A DNA stretch of 64,000 nucleotides from Microthrix sp041394405 (GCA_041394405.1 JAWKIF010000010.1:62001-126000), one strand, 5' to 3'. Numbered from the stretch's first letter, positions 15,851 through 27,420 are shown. Program-made: numbers and translations. Notes: generated by a model not told the origin, from the sequence alone.

Positions 15851-16321
15851 CTATCGGCCGGTCTGGATGTACTCCGTGATCTGGTCGTTCTCACGCGCCA
15901 GTCGCTGCCGCTCGGCCTCAAGCTGGTCGAGGCGCGACTTCACGACGTCGCCGATGGAGATGATGCCCACCATGGCCCCGTCGGCCTCCACCACCAGGTG
16001 GCGGATGCGGTTGTGGGTCATCTGGTGGGCCAGCTCGGCCAGGTCGTCGGACATGGCGCAGGTGTGCACGGGCGAGGTCATCACCTCGGAGATCGGCCGG
16101 TCGAGTGCGGCCGAGGATTCGTCCGCCAGCCGCCGCACGACGTCCCGTTCGGAGATGATGCCCTCCATGGCGGAGCCGTCGGCCGAGACCACCAAGGCCC
16201 CGACGTTGTGGTCCTTGAGGGCCGACACGGCCTGGGCCACGGTTTCGTCGGGCGACACGGTGGCCACCGGCGCCTCCGTGGCCGGTTGCGCTTTGCCGGC
16301 GAGTACGTCTTCGACGTTCAT
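15851..16321 (-). CDS. Two-CBS-domain protein
   Basis: This is a 156-residue protein made of a CBS pair: the first motif ends MEGIISERDVVRRLA and the second ends MVGIISIGDVVKSRL, each the usual nucleotide-binding G.(I/V)(S/T)..D.(V/L) pattern. A C-terminal helix (LDQLEAERQRLARENDQITEYI) looks like a short coiled coil. The ATG at 16321 has GGGGGAAG upstream. Such stand-alone CBS proteins bind adenine nucleotides and act as energy sensors; the partner is unknown. The gene is divergent from ccr. Confidence 0.88.
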   Translation of the reverse strand: MNVEDVLAGKAQPATEAPVATVSPDETVAQAVSALKDHNVGALVVSADGSAMEGIISERDVVRRLADESSAALDRPISEVMTSPVHTCAMSDDLAELAHQMTHNRIRHLVVEADGAMVGIISIGDVVKSRLDQLEAERQRLARENDQITEYIQTGR

Positions 16322-16487
16322 GGTCTTCCCCCTGGGTTGGTCCGCCCCGCCGCGGCGAACGCGTGTCGCTTCCCCTCCAATCTGCCAACCCCCGCCCGGT
16401 TGCACAAGGGGCCACGCCGAACGACGGCGTCCCCGAAGTACGTTCGCCGAGGTTCGTCGGGGTGATGCGTTCGCCTATTCTGCGTCG

Positions 16488-17837
16488 ATGCAGGAGATTC
16501 TCGACGCCATCCAGTCCGATGCCTCCGGTGAGGACCTCGCCAACCTCGCCATCCCGGAGAGCTACCGAGCCGCTCACGTTCTGCGGGCCGAGGAGGCCAT
16601 GTGGGAGGGCGTCGAGAGCGCCGACAAGGATCCCCGAAAGAGCCTGCACGTCGGTGAGGTCGCCACCCCCGAGCTGGCGCCCGACGAGGTCTACCTGGCG
16701 GTCATGGCCAGCTCGATCAACTTCAACACCGTGTGGACCTCCATCTTCGAACCGCTGAGCACGTTCGGCTTTCTTGACCGGCTGGGCAAGGAGTCGGTGT
16801 GGGGGGCCCGCCACGCCCTCGATCATCACGTGGTGGGATCGGATGCCTCCGGAGTGGTGGTGCAGGTGGGCTCGGCGGTGCGCAACTGGAAGCCCGGCGA
16901 TCGGGTGACCGTGCACTGCAACCATCTCGACGACCAGGACCCGTCCGCCCACAACGACTCGATGTTGGCCGCAAACCAGCGCATCTGGGGCTTCGAGACC
17001 AACTTCGGCGGCCTGGCCGACCTGTCGGTGGTGAAGGCCAACCAGCTCATGCCCAAGCCGGCCCACCTCAGCTGGGAGGAGGCGGCGGTGAATGCGCTGT
17101 GCGCGTCCACCTCCTACCGCATGCTCGTGGGCGACCACGCCGGGCGCATGAAGCAGGGCGACAACGTCTTCATCTGGGGGGCCACCGGCGGCATCGGCGC
17201 CTACGCCACCCAGCTGGTGCTCAACGGCGGCGGCACCCCCGTCGGTGTGGTGTCCTCCCCGGAGCGGGCGGCGCTGCTCAACGAAATGGGCTGTGAGTTC
17301 GTGGTCGACCGCAAGGCCGAGGGGTACCAGTTCTGGTCCGACGAGCACACCCAGGACGAGCGCGAGTGGCGCCGTCTGGGCAAGACGGTGCGCGGGCTCA
17401 TCGGCGAGGACCCCGACATCGTCTTCGAGCACCCCGGCCGCTCCACCATGGGCGCCTCGGTGTTCATCACCAAGCGGGGCGGCAAGGTCGTCACCTGTGC
17501 CGCGACCAGCGGCTACATGATCGAGTACGACAACCGCCACCTGTGGATGAAGCTGAAGAGCATCGTCTCGTCGCACTTCGCCAACTACCAGGAGGCATGG
17601 GAGATGAACCGCCTGCTGGACAAGGGAGCGATTGTGCCCGTGATGTCGGCGGTGTATCCCCTGACCGAGGTGGGGGAGGCCGCCCTGGCGGTGCACCACA
17701 ACAAGGCCGAGGGCAAGCTTGGCGTGTTGTGCCTGGCTCCCGAGGCCGGGCAGGGCATCACCGACCAGGCCAAGCGCGAAGCCGTGGGCGAGGACCGCAT
17801 CACCCTGTTTCAGCGCATGGCCGGCACCCCGGCCTGA
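16488..17837 (+). CDS. ccr: Crotonyl-CoA carboxylase/reductase
   Basis: This 449-residue NADPH-dependent enzyme converts crotonyl-CoA plus CO2 to ethylmalonyl-CoA, the defining step of the ethylmalonyl-CoA pathway. Family-specific features are SSINFNTVWTSIFEPLSTF (CO2-pocket Asn), the WGFETNFGGLADL segment (Phe-Glu pair) and DNRHLWMKLKSIVSSHFAN (C-terminal catalytic-pocket region), with the Rossmann motif WGATGGIGAYATQLV. Length agrees with the family. The ATG at 16488 begins MQEILDAIQS; the long open frame upstream is not conserved. The epimerase follows on the same strand after 72 bases. Confidence 0.95.
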   Translation: MQEILDAIQSDASGEDLANLAIPESYRAAHVLRAEEAMWEGVESADKDPRKSLHVGEVATPELAPDEVYLAVMASSINFNTVWTSIFEPLSTFGFLDRLGKESVWGARHALDHHVVGSDASGVVVQVGSAVRNWKPGDRVTVHCNHLDDQDPSAHNDSMLAANQRIWGFETNFGGLADLSVVKANQLMPKPAHLSWEEAAVNALCASTSYRMLVGDHAGRMKQGDNVFIWGATGGIGAYATQLVLNGGGTPVGVVSSPERAALLNEMGCEFVVDRKAEGYQFWSDEHTQDEREWRRLGKTVRGLIGEDPDIVFEHPGRSTMGASVFITKRGGKVVTCAATSGYMIEYDNRHLWMKLKSIVSSHFANYQEAWEMNRLLDKGAIVPVMSAVYPLTEVGEAALAVHHNKAEGKLGVLCLAPEAGQGITDQAKREAVGEDRITLFQRMAGTPA

Positions 17838-17909
17838 TCGCCGGCGCACACCCGTCGAACCGTCACCGAGGAGCCGCCGCAGCGGCCCGCCACCACAGGA
17901 GACTCACCC

Positions 17910-18311
17910 ATGCTGCTGACCGAGATCGACCACGTCGCCATCGCCGTCCGAGATCTGGATGCCGCCATCGCGTACTACGCCGAGGCCTTCGGGGCCGAGG
18001 TGGCCCATCGCGAGATCGTGGAGTCCGACGGCGTGGAGGAGGCGCTGGTGAAGGTGGCCGACAGCTACATCCAGCTGACCGCCGCCACCCGCGACGACTC
18101 ACCCATCGCCAAGTCGATTGAGAAGCGCGGCGAGGGCCTGCATCACATCGGCTACCGGGTGGACGATGTGTCCGAGGCGTTGGCCTCGATGGTGGCCGCC
18201 GGTGCCACGGCGATCGACACCGAGCCACGCCCTGGGTCACGCGGCACGACCGTGGCATTCGTGCACCCCAAGGGCAGCTTCGGCACCCTCATCGAGCTGG
18301 TGCAGGAGTAG
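17910..18311 (+). CDS. mce: Methylmalonyl-CoA/ethylmalonyl-CoA epimerase
   Basis: This 133-residue vicinal-oxygen-chelate protein inverts the 2-carbon of methylmalonyl- and ethylmalonyl-CoA. Two betaalphabetabetabeta modules supply metal ligands: IDHVAIAVRDL (His), SYIQLTAAT, LHHIGYRVDDV (His) and GTLIELVQE (Glu). An AGGAGA site precedes the ATG. It sits directly after ccr, which suits processing of (2S)-ethylmalonyl-CoA for the B12 mutase encoded at 33838-35820. Confidence 0.93.
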   Translation: MLLTEIDHVAIAVRDLDAAIAYYAEAFGAEVAHREIVESDGVEEALVKVADSYIQLTAATRDDSPIAKSIEKRGEGLHHIGYRVDDVSEALASMVAAGATAIDTEPRPGSRGTTVAFVHPKGSFGTLIELVQE

Positions 18312-18381
18312 GGCCGGGCCACACCGGCCGAGGGCCCGGCGCCGCGGGTGCGGCCGCCGAGCCCTCCACAACCGGGGGCGC

Positions 18382-18693
18382 TCAGGCGGTGCCGTTGAGC
18401 GCTGCGGCGCGGCGGCGCCGTTCGTTCTTGCGCCGCTTCCAGAACGCCTGTTTCCAGTGCTTGGTGCGGTTGGGCGGTGCCGGCACGGCGTTGGAAGTCG
18501 GCATCTCGTGATCCTCCCGATAGCCGTGGGTGGGATGGGGCCGGTCGAGGACGATCCCCTCCAGCTCTCCCTCAACGGCGGCCACGTGCAGGTCCTGGCG
18601 AACCTTGTGGCGGACCCGACGGTGTTCGCTCTTGCGATCCTCCCGGGTCTCTGGGACGACTGAGGTCTGGGACTTCTGATGCCGTTTGGACAT
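18382..18693 (-). CDS. Small basic protein of unknown function
   Basis: This 103-residue protein starts MSKRHQKSQTSVVPE at the ATG at 18693, with a very strong GAGGAGG site seven bases upstream, which is the main support for the gene. It is rich in Arg, Lys and His (EHRRVRHKVRQDL; HWKQAFWKRRKNERRRR near the C-terminus). There is no membrane segment and no recognised domain. Nucleic-acid or polyphosphate binding is possible from charge alone. Confidence 0.6.
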   Translation of the reverse strand: MSKRHQKSQTSVVPETREDRKSEHRRVRHKVRQDLHVAAVEGELEGIVLDRPHPTHGYREDHEMPTSNAVPAPPNRTKHWKQAFWKRRKNERRRRAAALNGTA

Positions 18694-19250
18694 CCGCTTC
18701 CTCCTCGCGTTGGGTGGCCGAATCGATGCCGGCTCGTTGGTCCGGACGTTGATCGCCCGGCCCGTGCCTCCGGAGGTTGGGTTCGCTCCCCGAGACCCGA
18801 TTGGCGGATGCCCTGGGAACTCACCGCAGGCCCCCCGGGCCACGGCACCTCCCACCATAGAGGGCCGCCGCCGGTCCGCGCGGCCACGGCATCCGGAAGT
18901 GTCGGCGGACTGGCGAATCGGCCGAATCGGGCCGTTTGGCCCAGGCGCCGAATCGGCCAAACTGGCCGTTGACATCCCGGCCGGGCGGGTTCATTGTGGT
19001 CGACAGGTGGCACGGAACAAGTCGCCGACCGGCCGGGATGCCCGGTTGCCAAGACCGTCATCGAGGGGGGCACACCACCTGCTCTGATGGCTACGAGATC
19101 GGGGCTGCGCCAGCGTCCACTGCGTGAGCCGGATGTGCCGATGTCGAGCTTCTGTTCGACACGACCACCGGGCTCTCCCACCCGAAGGACGCATGGGCGG
19201 CCCCGGTCCGCGTCATGGCGCCCCGTCACACAGAGCGGGTGGCCGACGGA
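18694..19250. other. Gene-free interval with short repeats
   Basis: No reading frame here has convincing protein composition or a ribosome site. GAATCGGCC occurs at 18915-18923 and 18950-18958, with a variant GAATCGGGCC at 18924-18933. A small hairpin GGGCC-GTTT-GGCCC lies at 18929-18942, followed by TTGACA at 18969. These could be an operator or promoter cluster, but no plus-strand gene follows before the converging hspR gene. Confidence 0.4.
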
Positions 19251-19661
19251 TCAGCGTAAGGGGCCGCCGGCGCCGTGATCGCGGTACAGCACCACCTCTT
19301 GGCGAAGTGGCACCAGGTCTCGCCGCATGGACCGGCGGTGTTCCTCGGCCTCACGGCGGGCTTGTTCGATCTGGCGTTGGGCGTCCTCGCGAAGCCGATC
19401 CAGCTCCTCGCGGGTGCGCGCCAGCTCGTCCTCCAGCTCCAGGATGCGGGCCACGCCGACCAGGTTGAGGCCCTCGGTGGTCAGGTCCTGGATGCGGCAC
19501 AGCAGGTCGATGTCGGCCTGGCTGTAGCGGCGGCTGCCGCCCCCCGTTCGGGCCGGTTGCAGCAGGCCCTTGCGTTCGTAGATGCGGAGCGTTTGCGGAT
19601 GGACCCCCGCCAGTTCGGCCGCCACCGAGATGACGTAGACGGCTCGTTCCTGATCGTGCAT
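19251..19661 (-). CDS. hspR: Heat-shock repressor HspR (MerR family)
   Basis: This is a 136-residue MerR-type repressor. The N-terminal winged helix has the HspR signature YVISVAAELAGVHPQTLRIYERKGLLQPAR with GGGSRRYSQADIDLL. A coiled coil of about 40 residues follows (ELEDELARTREELDRLRED). HspR binds the inverted repeat CTTGAGT-N7-ACTCAAG and represses the dnaK operon, with DnaK as co-repressor. It is the last gene of the dnaK-grpE-dnaJ-hspR run, with AGGAGGTGA upstream of the ATG, giving feedback control. Confidence 0.95.
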   Translation of the reverse strand: MHDQERAVYVISVAAELAGVHPQTLRIYERKGLLQPARTGGGSRRYSQADIDLLCRIQDLTTEGLNLVGVARILELEDELARTREELDRLREDAQRQIEQARREAEEHRRSMRRDLVPLRQEVVLYRDHGAGGPLR

Positions 19662-19691
19662 GGTCCTCTCACCTCCTGGGTGACGTTGGCA

Positions 19692-20816
19692 TCAGTCTGA
19701 CTCGTGTGATCCCCTCGGGGACGGGATCATCTCGTGCAGTTGCTCCAGCAGCGCCCGTTGCTCGACGGTGAGGTTGGTGGGGATCACCACCTCGACGGTC
19801 ACCAGCAGGTCGCCGGAGTTCTTGGCGGTCGTGACGCCCCGGCCCTTCACCCGAAAGGTCTGATTGGGGCTGGTGCCCGCCGGGATCTTCAGGGTGACGC
19901 TGCCCCCCTCCAGCGTGGGCACCTTGAGCTTCGAACCCAGGGCGGCCTCGGTGATGGTGATGGGCAGGGTGATCAACAGGTTGTCGCCGGAGCGGGCGAA
20001 GCGCTTGTGCTTGGCAACGTGGACCCGCACCATCAGGTCGCCCGGAGGCCCGCCGGGGCTGGCGGCGCCCTTGCCGGCCACGCGGATGGTGTCGTTGTCG
20101 TTGACCCCAGCGGGGATGCGGATGCGCACCTCGTGTGGCTCGTGCACCTTCCCGCCGCCGCGGCACAGCAGGCACGGGTTGTCGATGAGATGCCCGGCAC
20201 CGTTGCACTTGATGCACGGCCGGCTGAAGCCGAAGAAGCCTTGGTTCTCCTGGGTGACCCCGGTGCCCGAGCAGTCGGGACACACGCGTGGTTTGGTGCC
20301 GTGGGCAGCGCCGGTGCCCGAGCAGTCGGGGCATGGGGCATCGGTGGTCAGCTGAATGCCGGTGGTCAGCCCGTGCACGGCATCCTCGAAGCTGAGGTAC
20401 ACGTCGGTGAGCAGGTCGGCTCCCTTGGCGGGGCGGCGTCGCCCGCCACCACCCGGTGCCCCGCGACCAAACAGGCCGCCCAGCAGATCGCCGAGGTCGC
20501 CGGCGTTGCCGGCCTCGAAGTTCATGCCGCCCGGGCCAAATCCACCCCCGGGGAAGCCCCCCGGCCCGGCGCCGGCGGCAGCCAGCTTCCGCACCTCGTC
20601 GTACTCGGCTCGCTTGGTTTCGTCGCCGATCACGTCGTAGGCGGCGGAGACCTCCTTGAACCGCTCTTCGGCCTTGGCATCGCCGGGGTTGGCGTCAGGG
20701 TGGCTCTCGCGGGCCAGCTGGCGGTAGGCGCTGGTGATCTCCTTCTGGCTGGCCGTCTTCGAGACGCCCAGGGTGTCGTAGTAGTCCGTGTCGAACCATT
20801 CGCGTTGGGGAGCCAC
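19692..20816 (-). CDS. dnaJ: Chaperone DnaJ
   Basis: This is a 374-residue Hsp40 with all parts: J domain with HPD (LARESHPDANPGDAK), Gly/Phe-rich linker (residues about 75-110), four CxxCxGxG zinc repeats (CPDCSGTG twice, CIKCNGAG, CLLCRGGG), and C-terminal beta domains. The GTG start has a perfect GGAGG site six bases upstream. It stimulates DnaK ATPase and presents substrates. It is the third gene in the HspR operon, 60 bases after grpE. Confidence 0.96.
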   Translation of the reverse strand: MAPQREWFDTDYYDTLGVSKTASQKEITSAYRQLARESHPDANPGDAKAEERFKEVSAAYDVIGDETKRAEYDEVRKLAAAGAGPGGFPGGGFGPGGMNFEAGNAGDLGDLLGGLFGRGAPGGGGRRRPAKGADLLTDVYLSFEDAVHGLTTGIQLTTDAPCPDCSGTGAAHGTKPRVCPDCSGTGVTQENQGFFGFSRPCIKCNGAGHLIDNPCLLCRGGGKVHEPHEVRIRIPAGVNDNDTIRVAGKGAASPGGPPGDLMVRVHVAKHKRFARSGDNLLITLPITITEAALGSKLKVPTLEGGSVTLKIPAGTSPNQTFRVKGRGVTTAKNSGDLLVTVEVVIPTNLTVEQRALLEQLHEMIPSPRGSHESD

Positions 20817-20875
20817 CGCTACCTCCTTTCAAGCTGGGATGTGGGTTGCACTGGCTTCGTGTCGTGGGACGGTCG

Positions 20876-23427
<2,552 letters not shown>

Positions 23428-23591
23428 GCCGAACTCCTTTGTTTCGTGTCTTCCTGCTTGCGGACGTTCTCACTGCGGATCTCGCCGCAGATCGAGGGGG
23501 TAGGTGGCGCTCCGCCGGGAATCAGCGAGGCGAAGGGGCTGTCAGTGTGGCGGCGGAACCGCCGATTGACAACCCGGCGTAAACATTGGCC

Positions 23592-23621
23592 AGGATAAAA
23601 CTTGAGTGTCCCATTATCAAG
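23592..23621 (-). promoter_or_regulatory. dnaK promoter with overlapping HspR (HAIR) site
   Basis: On the minus strand TTGATA (23620-23615), a 17-base spacer and TATCCT (23597-23592) form a good sigma-70-type promoter about 165 bases before dnaK. The plus strand at 23601-23621 reads CTTGAGT-N7-TATCAAG, five of seven bases of the right arm matching the HAIR consensus CTTGAGT-N7-ACTCAAG. The operator fills the spacer and -35, as expected for repression by HspR. Confidence 0.8.
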
Positions 23622-23711
23622 TCGCCCGCCGTCGGGAGGTGGTGGCATCGGTCACGCAGGCCAGGCGACGCCAGATAGCCCTCGCTGCGGTCCACCTGTC
23701 AGCATGTGGCG

Positions 23712-24464
23712 ATGGAACTGGTGCTACTTCGTCATGGTCAGAGCGAATGGAACGCTGAGGGCATCTTCACCGGATGGGTGGATGTGGAGCTCTCCGACGT
23801 GGGTCTGGTGGAGGCCATTGAGGCCGGCGGCCTCCTGGCGGAGGCCGGCGTGCATCCGGACGTGGTGCACACCTCGCTGCAGAAGCGCGCTATCCGCACC
23901 GCCGAGGAGGCGCTGAGGGCGCTGGACCGGCAGTGGATTCCGGTGCAGCGGCATTGGCGGCTGAACGAGCGCCACTACGGGGCGCTGCAGGGTCGCAGCA
24001 AGGCCGAGGTGCGGGCCGAGGTTAGCGATGAGCAGTTCCACCAGTGGCGCCGGGGCTTCGACACGCCGCCCCCCGCCGTCGACTTCGATTCCGAGTACCA
24101 CCCGGTGAACGACGCCCGCTACGCCGACGTGCCCTCGGAGCTGCTTCCCGGCGCAGAAAGCCTCTCGATGGTGCTGCAGCGGGTCCTGCCGTACTGGTTC
24201 GACCGCATCTGCCCCGACCTTCACGCCGACCGTTGCGTGTTGGTGTCGGCCCACGGCAACTCCCTGCGGGCGCTGGTGAAGCACCTCGAAGGCATCAGCG
24301 ACGACGACATCGCAGAGGTGAACATCCCCACCGGAGTGCCCATGTACTACGAGCTGGGCGCCGACTATCGGCCCCGCACCACCGTCCCGCTGGAGGAGCG
24401 CTACCTGGGCGACCCCTCCGACGTTGCGGCCGCCGCCGAGGCCGTGGCCGCTCAGGGCCAATAG
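23712..24464 (+). CDS. gpmA: 2,3-bisphosphoglycerate-dependent phosphoglycerate mutase
   Basis: This 250-residue enzyme interconverts 3- and 2-phosphoglycerate. The phospho-His motif is LVLLRHGQSEWN, with the GLNERHYG-like RLNERHYGALQG loop, the family insert FDTPPP and the second catalytic His in VSAHGNSLRALVKHLEG. Length is that of GpmA. An in-frame GTG at 23706 would add two residues. It is divergent from the dnaK operon with about 280 bases between starts, mostly the dnaK leader and promoter. Confidence 0.95.
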   Translation: MELVLLRHGQSEWNAEGIFTGWVDVELSDVGLVEAIEAGGLLAEAGVHPDVVHTSLQKRAIRTAEEALRALDRQWIPVQRHWRLNERHYGALQGRSKAEVRAEVSDEQFHQWRRGFDTPPPAVDFDSEYHPVNDARYADVPSELLPGAESLSMVLQRVLPYWFDRICPDLHADRCVLVSAHGNSLRALVKHLEGISDDDIAEVNIPTGVPMYYELGADYRPRTTVPLEERYLGDPSDVAAAAEAVAAQGQ

Positions 24465-24486
24465 GGCACTCGGAGCGTTCGGGCCG

Positions 24487-25524
24487 ATGTCGGCCACCTC
24501 CACTGCGACCGCTGCGCTCCATCTGGCCGTCTACTTCCTGGACCGAGGGTTCGAGCCGGCAACCAAGGCTCGGGCCTTCAGCCGGGCCGCCGACGTGGTG
24601 GCCGGTCTGGACGACCGCGAGCTGCGCGACCGGGCGGAGGCGGGCACGCTCACCGAACTGGACGGCATCGGTCCCTCCACGGCCTCGGTGATCGCCGACG
24701 CCGTGCTCGGTCGCACGCCCGAGTACCTGACCAAGTTGGACGAACGCACGCGTCTGGACGCGGGCGCCGGTTCCGGGCTGCTGGAAAGGTGTCGCAGCGA
24801 CCTGCACAGCCACTCAACCTGGTCGGACGGCGGGGCCTCCGTCCGCACCATGGCCGCGACCGCCCGGGCGCTGGGCCGCACGCATCTGGCTCTGACCGAC
24901 CATTCGCCCCGACTCACCGTCGCCCACGGGCTGACCCCCGAGCGGCTGGCCGATCAGCTGGAGGAGGTTGCCGCCCTGAACGCCGAGCTGGCGCCGTTCC
25001 GCATCCTCACTGGCTGCGAGGTGGACATCCTGGCCGACGGGTCGCTGGACCTGCCCGACGACGTGCTGGCCGGGTTGGACGTGGTGGTGGCCTCCGCCCA
25101 CTCCAAGCTGTCGATGCCCGAGCGGCAGATGACCGAGCGGCTGGTGCGCGCCGTCGCCAGCCCGCACGTGGACATCCTCGGGCATTGCACGGGACGCATG
25201 CTCACCGGCCGAGGGCGGCCGCCATCGAGCTTCGATGCCGAGCTGGTGTTCGCAGCGTGTGCCCAGTTCGGCACGGCCGTGGAGTTGAACTGCCGTCCCG
25301 AACGCCAGGACCCGCCCGATGATCTGCTGGATCTGGCGCTGGAGTGGAACTGCTTCCTGTCGGTGGATTCCGATGCTCACTCGCCCGGGCAGCTGGAATG
25401 GGTGACGCACGGCTATGAGCGGCTGGGCGAGCGGGGGATCGACCCCGATCGCATCCTGACCACCTGGGACGCCGACGCCCTGCTGGATTGGTGCGCTCCG
25501 GTCGAGGCGGACCCCGTCGGCTGA
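24487..25524 (+). CDS. PHP-domain phosphoesterase with N-terminal HhH region
   Basis: This is a 345-residue protein. Residues about 1-90 carry a polX-like helical region with a helix-hairpin-helix (LTELDGIGPSTASVIADAV). Residues about 100-335 are a PHP domain with metal-ligand motifs CRSDLHSHSTWSDG, LALTDHSPR, GCEVDIL, VVASAHSKL, ILGHCTGRM and SVDSDAHS. It looks like the C-terminal half of PolX-type proteins without the polymerase domain, so a nuclease or phosphoesterase acting on DNA ends or histidinol-phosphate-like substrates is possible. It starts 23 bases after gpmA. Confidence 0.8.
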   Translation: MSATSTATAALHLAVYFLDRGFEPATKARAFSRAADVVAGLDDRELRDRAEAGTLTELDGIGPSTASVIADAVLGRTPEYLTKLDERTRLDAGAGSGLLERCRSDLHSHSTWSDGGASVRTMAATARALGRTHLALTDHSPRLTVAHGLTPERLADQLEEVAALNAELAPFRILTGCEVDILADGSLDLPDDVLAGLDVVVASAHSKLSMPERQMTERLVRAVASPHVDILGHCTGRMLTGRGRPPSSFDAELVFAACAQFGTAVELNCRPERQDPPDDLLDLALEWNCFLSVDSDAHSPGQLEWVTHGYERLGERGIDPDRILTTWDADALLDWCAPVEADPVG

Positions 25525-25621
25525 GGGGCCGGCGCCGTGGCCGGCCGTGTGGGATGACGCTCGCCGGGATCGGGGTGATCCGAGGGCGCCCGGGCTCCAT
25601 CGCTGGCGGTATGGTCGGCAG

Positions 25622-26224
25622 ATGATTCGCAAGGCGCTTGCTCGTTTCTTCCTGTGGATCAACCGCTTCACCCTGGTCGGTGACCCGCCCAAGGAGTCGA
25701 TCGTGTTGGTGGCGGGACCGCACACCTCCAACTGGGACTTCCTGTTCATGTTGAGCTACGCCTGGCTGCGGGACGTGCCGCTGAGGTGGCTGGGCAAACA
25801 GGAGCTGTTCAGGGGCCCGATGGGGCCCATCATGCGGGCCACCGGCGGCATCGAGGTGGATCGCGCCAACCCGGCGGGGCTGGCCGACGAGCTGGCCGAG
25901 CGATTCCGCAACGGGCCGCGGATGGGGCTGGTCATCACGCCCGAAGGCACCCGGGGCAAGGGCGAGTACTGGAAGTCCGGCTTCTACCGCATCGCTCGGG
26001 CGGCCGACGTGCCCGTGGTGATGGGCTACATCGACTGGCCCAACCGCCGGGGCGGGTTCGGCCCGGCCCTGCGGCTGACGGGAGACGTCACCGCCGACAT
26101 GGATCAGATCCGGGAGCTGTACGACAACGTGACCGGCATACGGCCCGAGCACCAGACCTCGCCCCGCCTGCGCGAGGAGGACCGAGCGATCGACGCAGGT
26201 GAGGAGCCGTCGCCCGACGCCTGA
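25622..26224 (+). CDS. Lysophospholipid acyltransferase family (PlsC-like)
   Basis: This is a 200-residue acyltransferase. The catalytic HX4D block is GPHTSNWDFLF, block II is GKQELFRGPMGPIMR, block III is LVITPEGTRGKGEYWKSGFY, and the proline block is VPVVMGYIDWPNRRGG. There is no N-terminal membrane helix, unlike classical PlsC; short soluble-like members of this family are common in actinomycetes. It probably transfers an acyl chain to a glycerophosphate- or lysolipid-type acceptor at the membrane. No ribosome site is evident at the ATG. Confidence 0.78.
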   Translation: MIRKALARFFLWINRFTLVGDPPKESIVLVAGPHTSNWDFLFMLSYAWLRDVPLRWLGKQELFRGPMGPIMRATGGIEVDRANPAGLADELAERFRNGPRMGLVITPEGTRGKGEYWKSGFYRIARAADVPVVMGYIDWPNRRGGFGPALRLTGDVTADMDQIRELYDNVTGIRPEHQTSPRLREEDRAIDAGEEPSPDA

Positions 26225-26239
26225 GCGGGGTTGGGCTGC

Positions 26240-26370
26240 TCAGGGTGTGGGGGCCTCGGGGAACAGCTCGAACAGCTCGGCCGGTGCGGCCGGGTTGATT
26301 GCGCCGCAGCCGGTGTGGGTCAGGGTGTGGGGGCCTCGGGGAACAGCTCGAACAGCTCGGCCGGTGCGGC
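26240..26370. repeat. 51-bp direct repeat at the 3' end of the DNA ligase gene
   Basis: The 51 bases 26240-26290 are repeated exactly at 26320-26370, an offset of 80 bp. The right copy encodes the ligase C-terminus (APAELFELFPEAPTP, stop). The left copy encodes the same peptide and stop just beyond the gene, in another frame. It looks like a recent tandem duplication. Confidence 0.9.
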
Positions 26371-27420
26371 GATGGCCACTTGGTCGTAGGTGCACGAGCG
26401 GGGGTCGCGGTCGGGGCGCCAGCGTTGGAAGCGTGCCGGGTGGCGGAACCTCCCCTTGGTGAGCTGCTCCACCACCACCTCGGCCACCAGCTCGGGCCGC
26501 AGCGGCACCCAGCTGTGGTCTCGCTTGGCCGACCACCGGTTGGGGGCACCGGGCATGCGCACTCCGCCATCGGCGTGGCGCTCGGGATCGGCCCACTCGG
26601 TCCACGGGTGCGGCTCGTGCTCGCGCAGGCGATGGGGCTCCAGCAGCTCGGCGAGCTCCACCCGTTGGGTGGCCTTGAACGCCGAGGCCACCCCGACGTG
26701 CTGCAGAGAGGCTGATGCCGCCCCCTCGGGTTGGTCGTAGAGCCCGAGCATCATCGACCCCACGCCGTCGCCGGACTTGTGCACCCGGTACCCCGCCACC
26801 ACCACGTCCACGCTGTGGCGGTGCTTCACCTTGATGAGCGACCGCTTGTCCTCCTCGTAGGTGCCGGCTGCGGCCTTGGCCATCACCCCGTCGAATCCGG
26901 CCCCCTCGAAGCGGCGGAACCAGTCGCGTGCCACGTCCGGGTCGTCGGTGATGGGCGACAGATGCAGCGGCGGGGTTGCGTCCTCCAACAACGATTCCAG
27001 TGCGCCGCGTCGGTCGGAGAACGCCATGGGTCGCAGGTCGAGCTGGTCCAGGGCCAGCAGGTCGAAGGCCACGAGCGAGGCCGGGGTCTCGGCGGCCAGC
27101 CGGTCGATGCGGCTCTCCGCCGGGTGGATGCGATTGCCCAGCAGGTCGAAATCCAGGCCGTCGGGTGTCACCACCACCACCTCGCAGTCCACCACGCACC
27201 GCTCGGGCAGCTGGACGTGGATGGGATCGAGCAGCTCCGGGAAGTATCGGGTGAGCGACTTCTGGCCCCGCGAGGCCAACTCCACCTCGCTCCCGTCCCG
27301 GAACACCAGGCAGCGGTAGCCGTCCCACTTCGGCTCATAGAGCAGCCCGTCGGCCTCCGGAACGGTGGTGGTGGCCTTGGCCAGCATCGGTTTGATCGGT
27401 GGCATCACCGGCAACTGCAC
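26320..27420 (-). CDS. ligC: ATP-dependent DNA ligase (LigC-type)
   Basis: This 366-residue ligase has the nucleotidyl-transfer core: motif I EPKWDGYR (AMP-accepting Lys31), motif III VVDCEVVVV region, motif IV GFDGVMAK, motif V RSLIKVKHRHSVD, followed by the OB domain with WVPLRPELVAEV and RHPARFQRWRPD. LigC proteins act in stationary-phase or base-excision repair in actinomycetes. The GTG at 27420 has AGGGAGG upstream. No Ku or LigD polymerase gene is nearby. The final codons are part of the 51-bp duplicated segment. Confidence 0.9.
   Translation of the reverse strand: MQLPVMPPIKPMLAKATTTVPEADGLLYEPKWDGYRCLVFRDGSEVELASRGQKSLTRYFPELLDPIHVQLPERCVVDCEVVVVTPDGLDFDLLGNRIHPAESRIDRLAAETPASLVAFDLLALDQLDLRPMAFSDRRGALESLLEDATPPLHLSPITDDPDVARDWFRRFEGAGFDGVMAKAAAGTYEEDKRSLIKVKHRHSVDVVVAGYRVHKSGDGVGSMMLGLYDQPEGAASASLQHVGVASAFKATQRVELAELLEPHRLREHEPHPWTEWADPERHADGGVRMPGAPNRWSAKRDHSWVPLRPELVAEVVVEQLTKGRFRHPARFQRWRPDRDPRSCTYDQVAIAAPAELFELFPEAPTP

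Noticed and set aside
15120..16487. Plus-strand open frame continuous with ccr and antisense to the oxidoreductase and CBS genes
   Set aside because: The opposite strand encodes two clear families; the plus-strand frame is open only because of high GC, and ccr begins at 16488.
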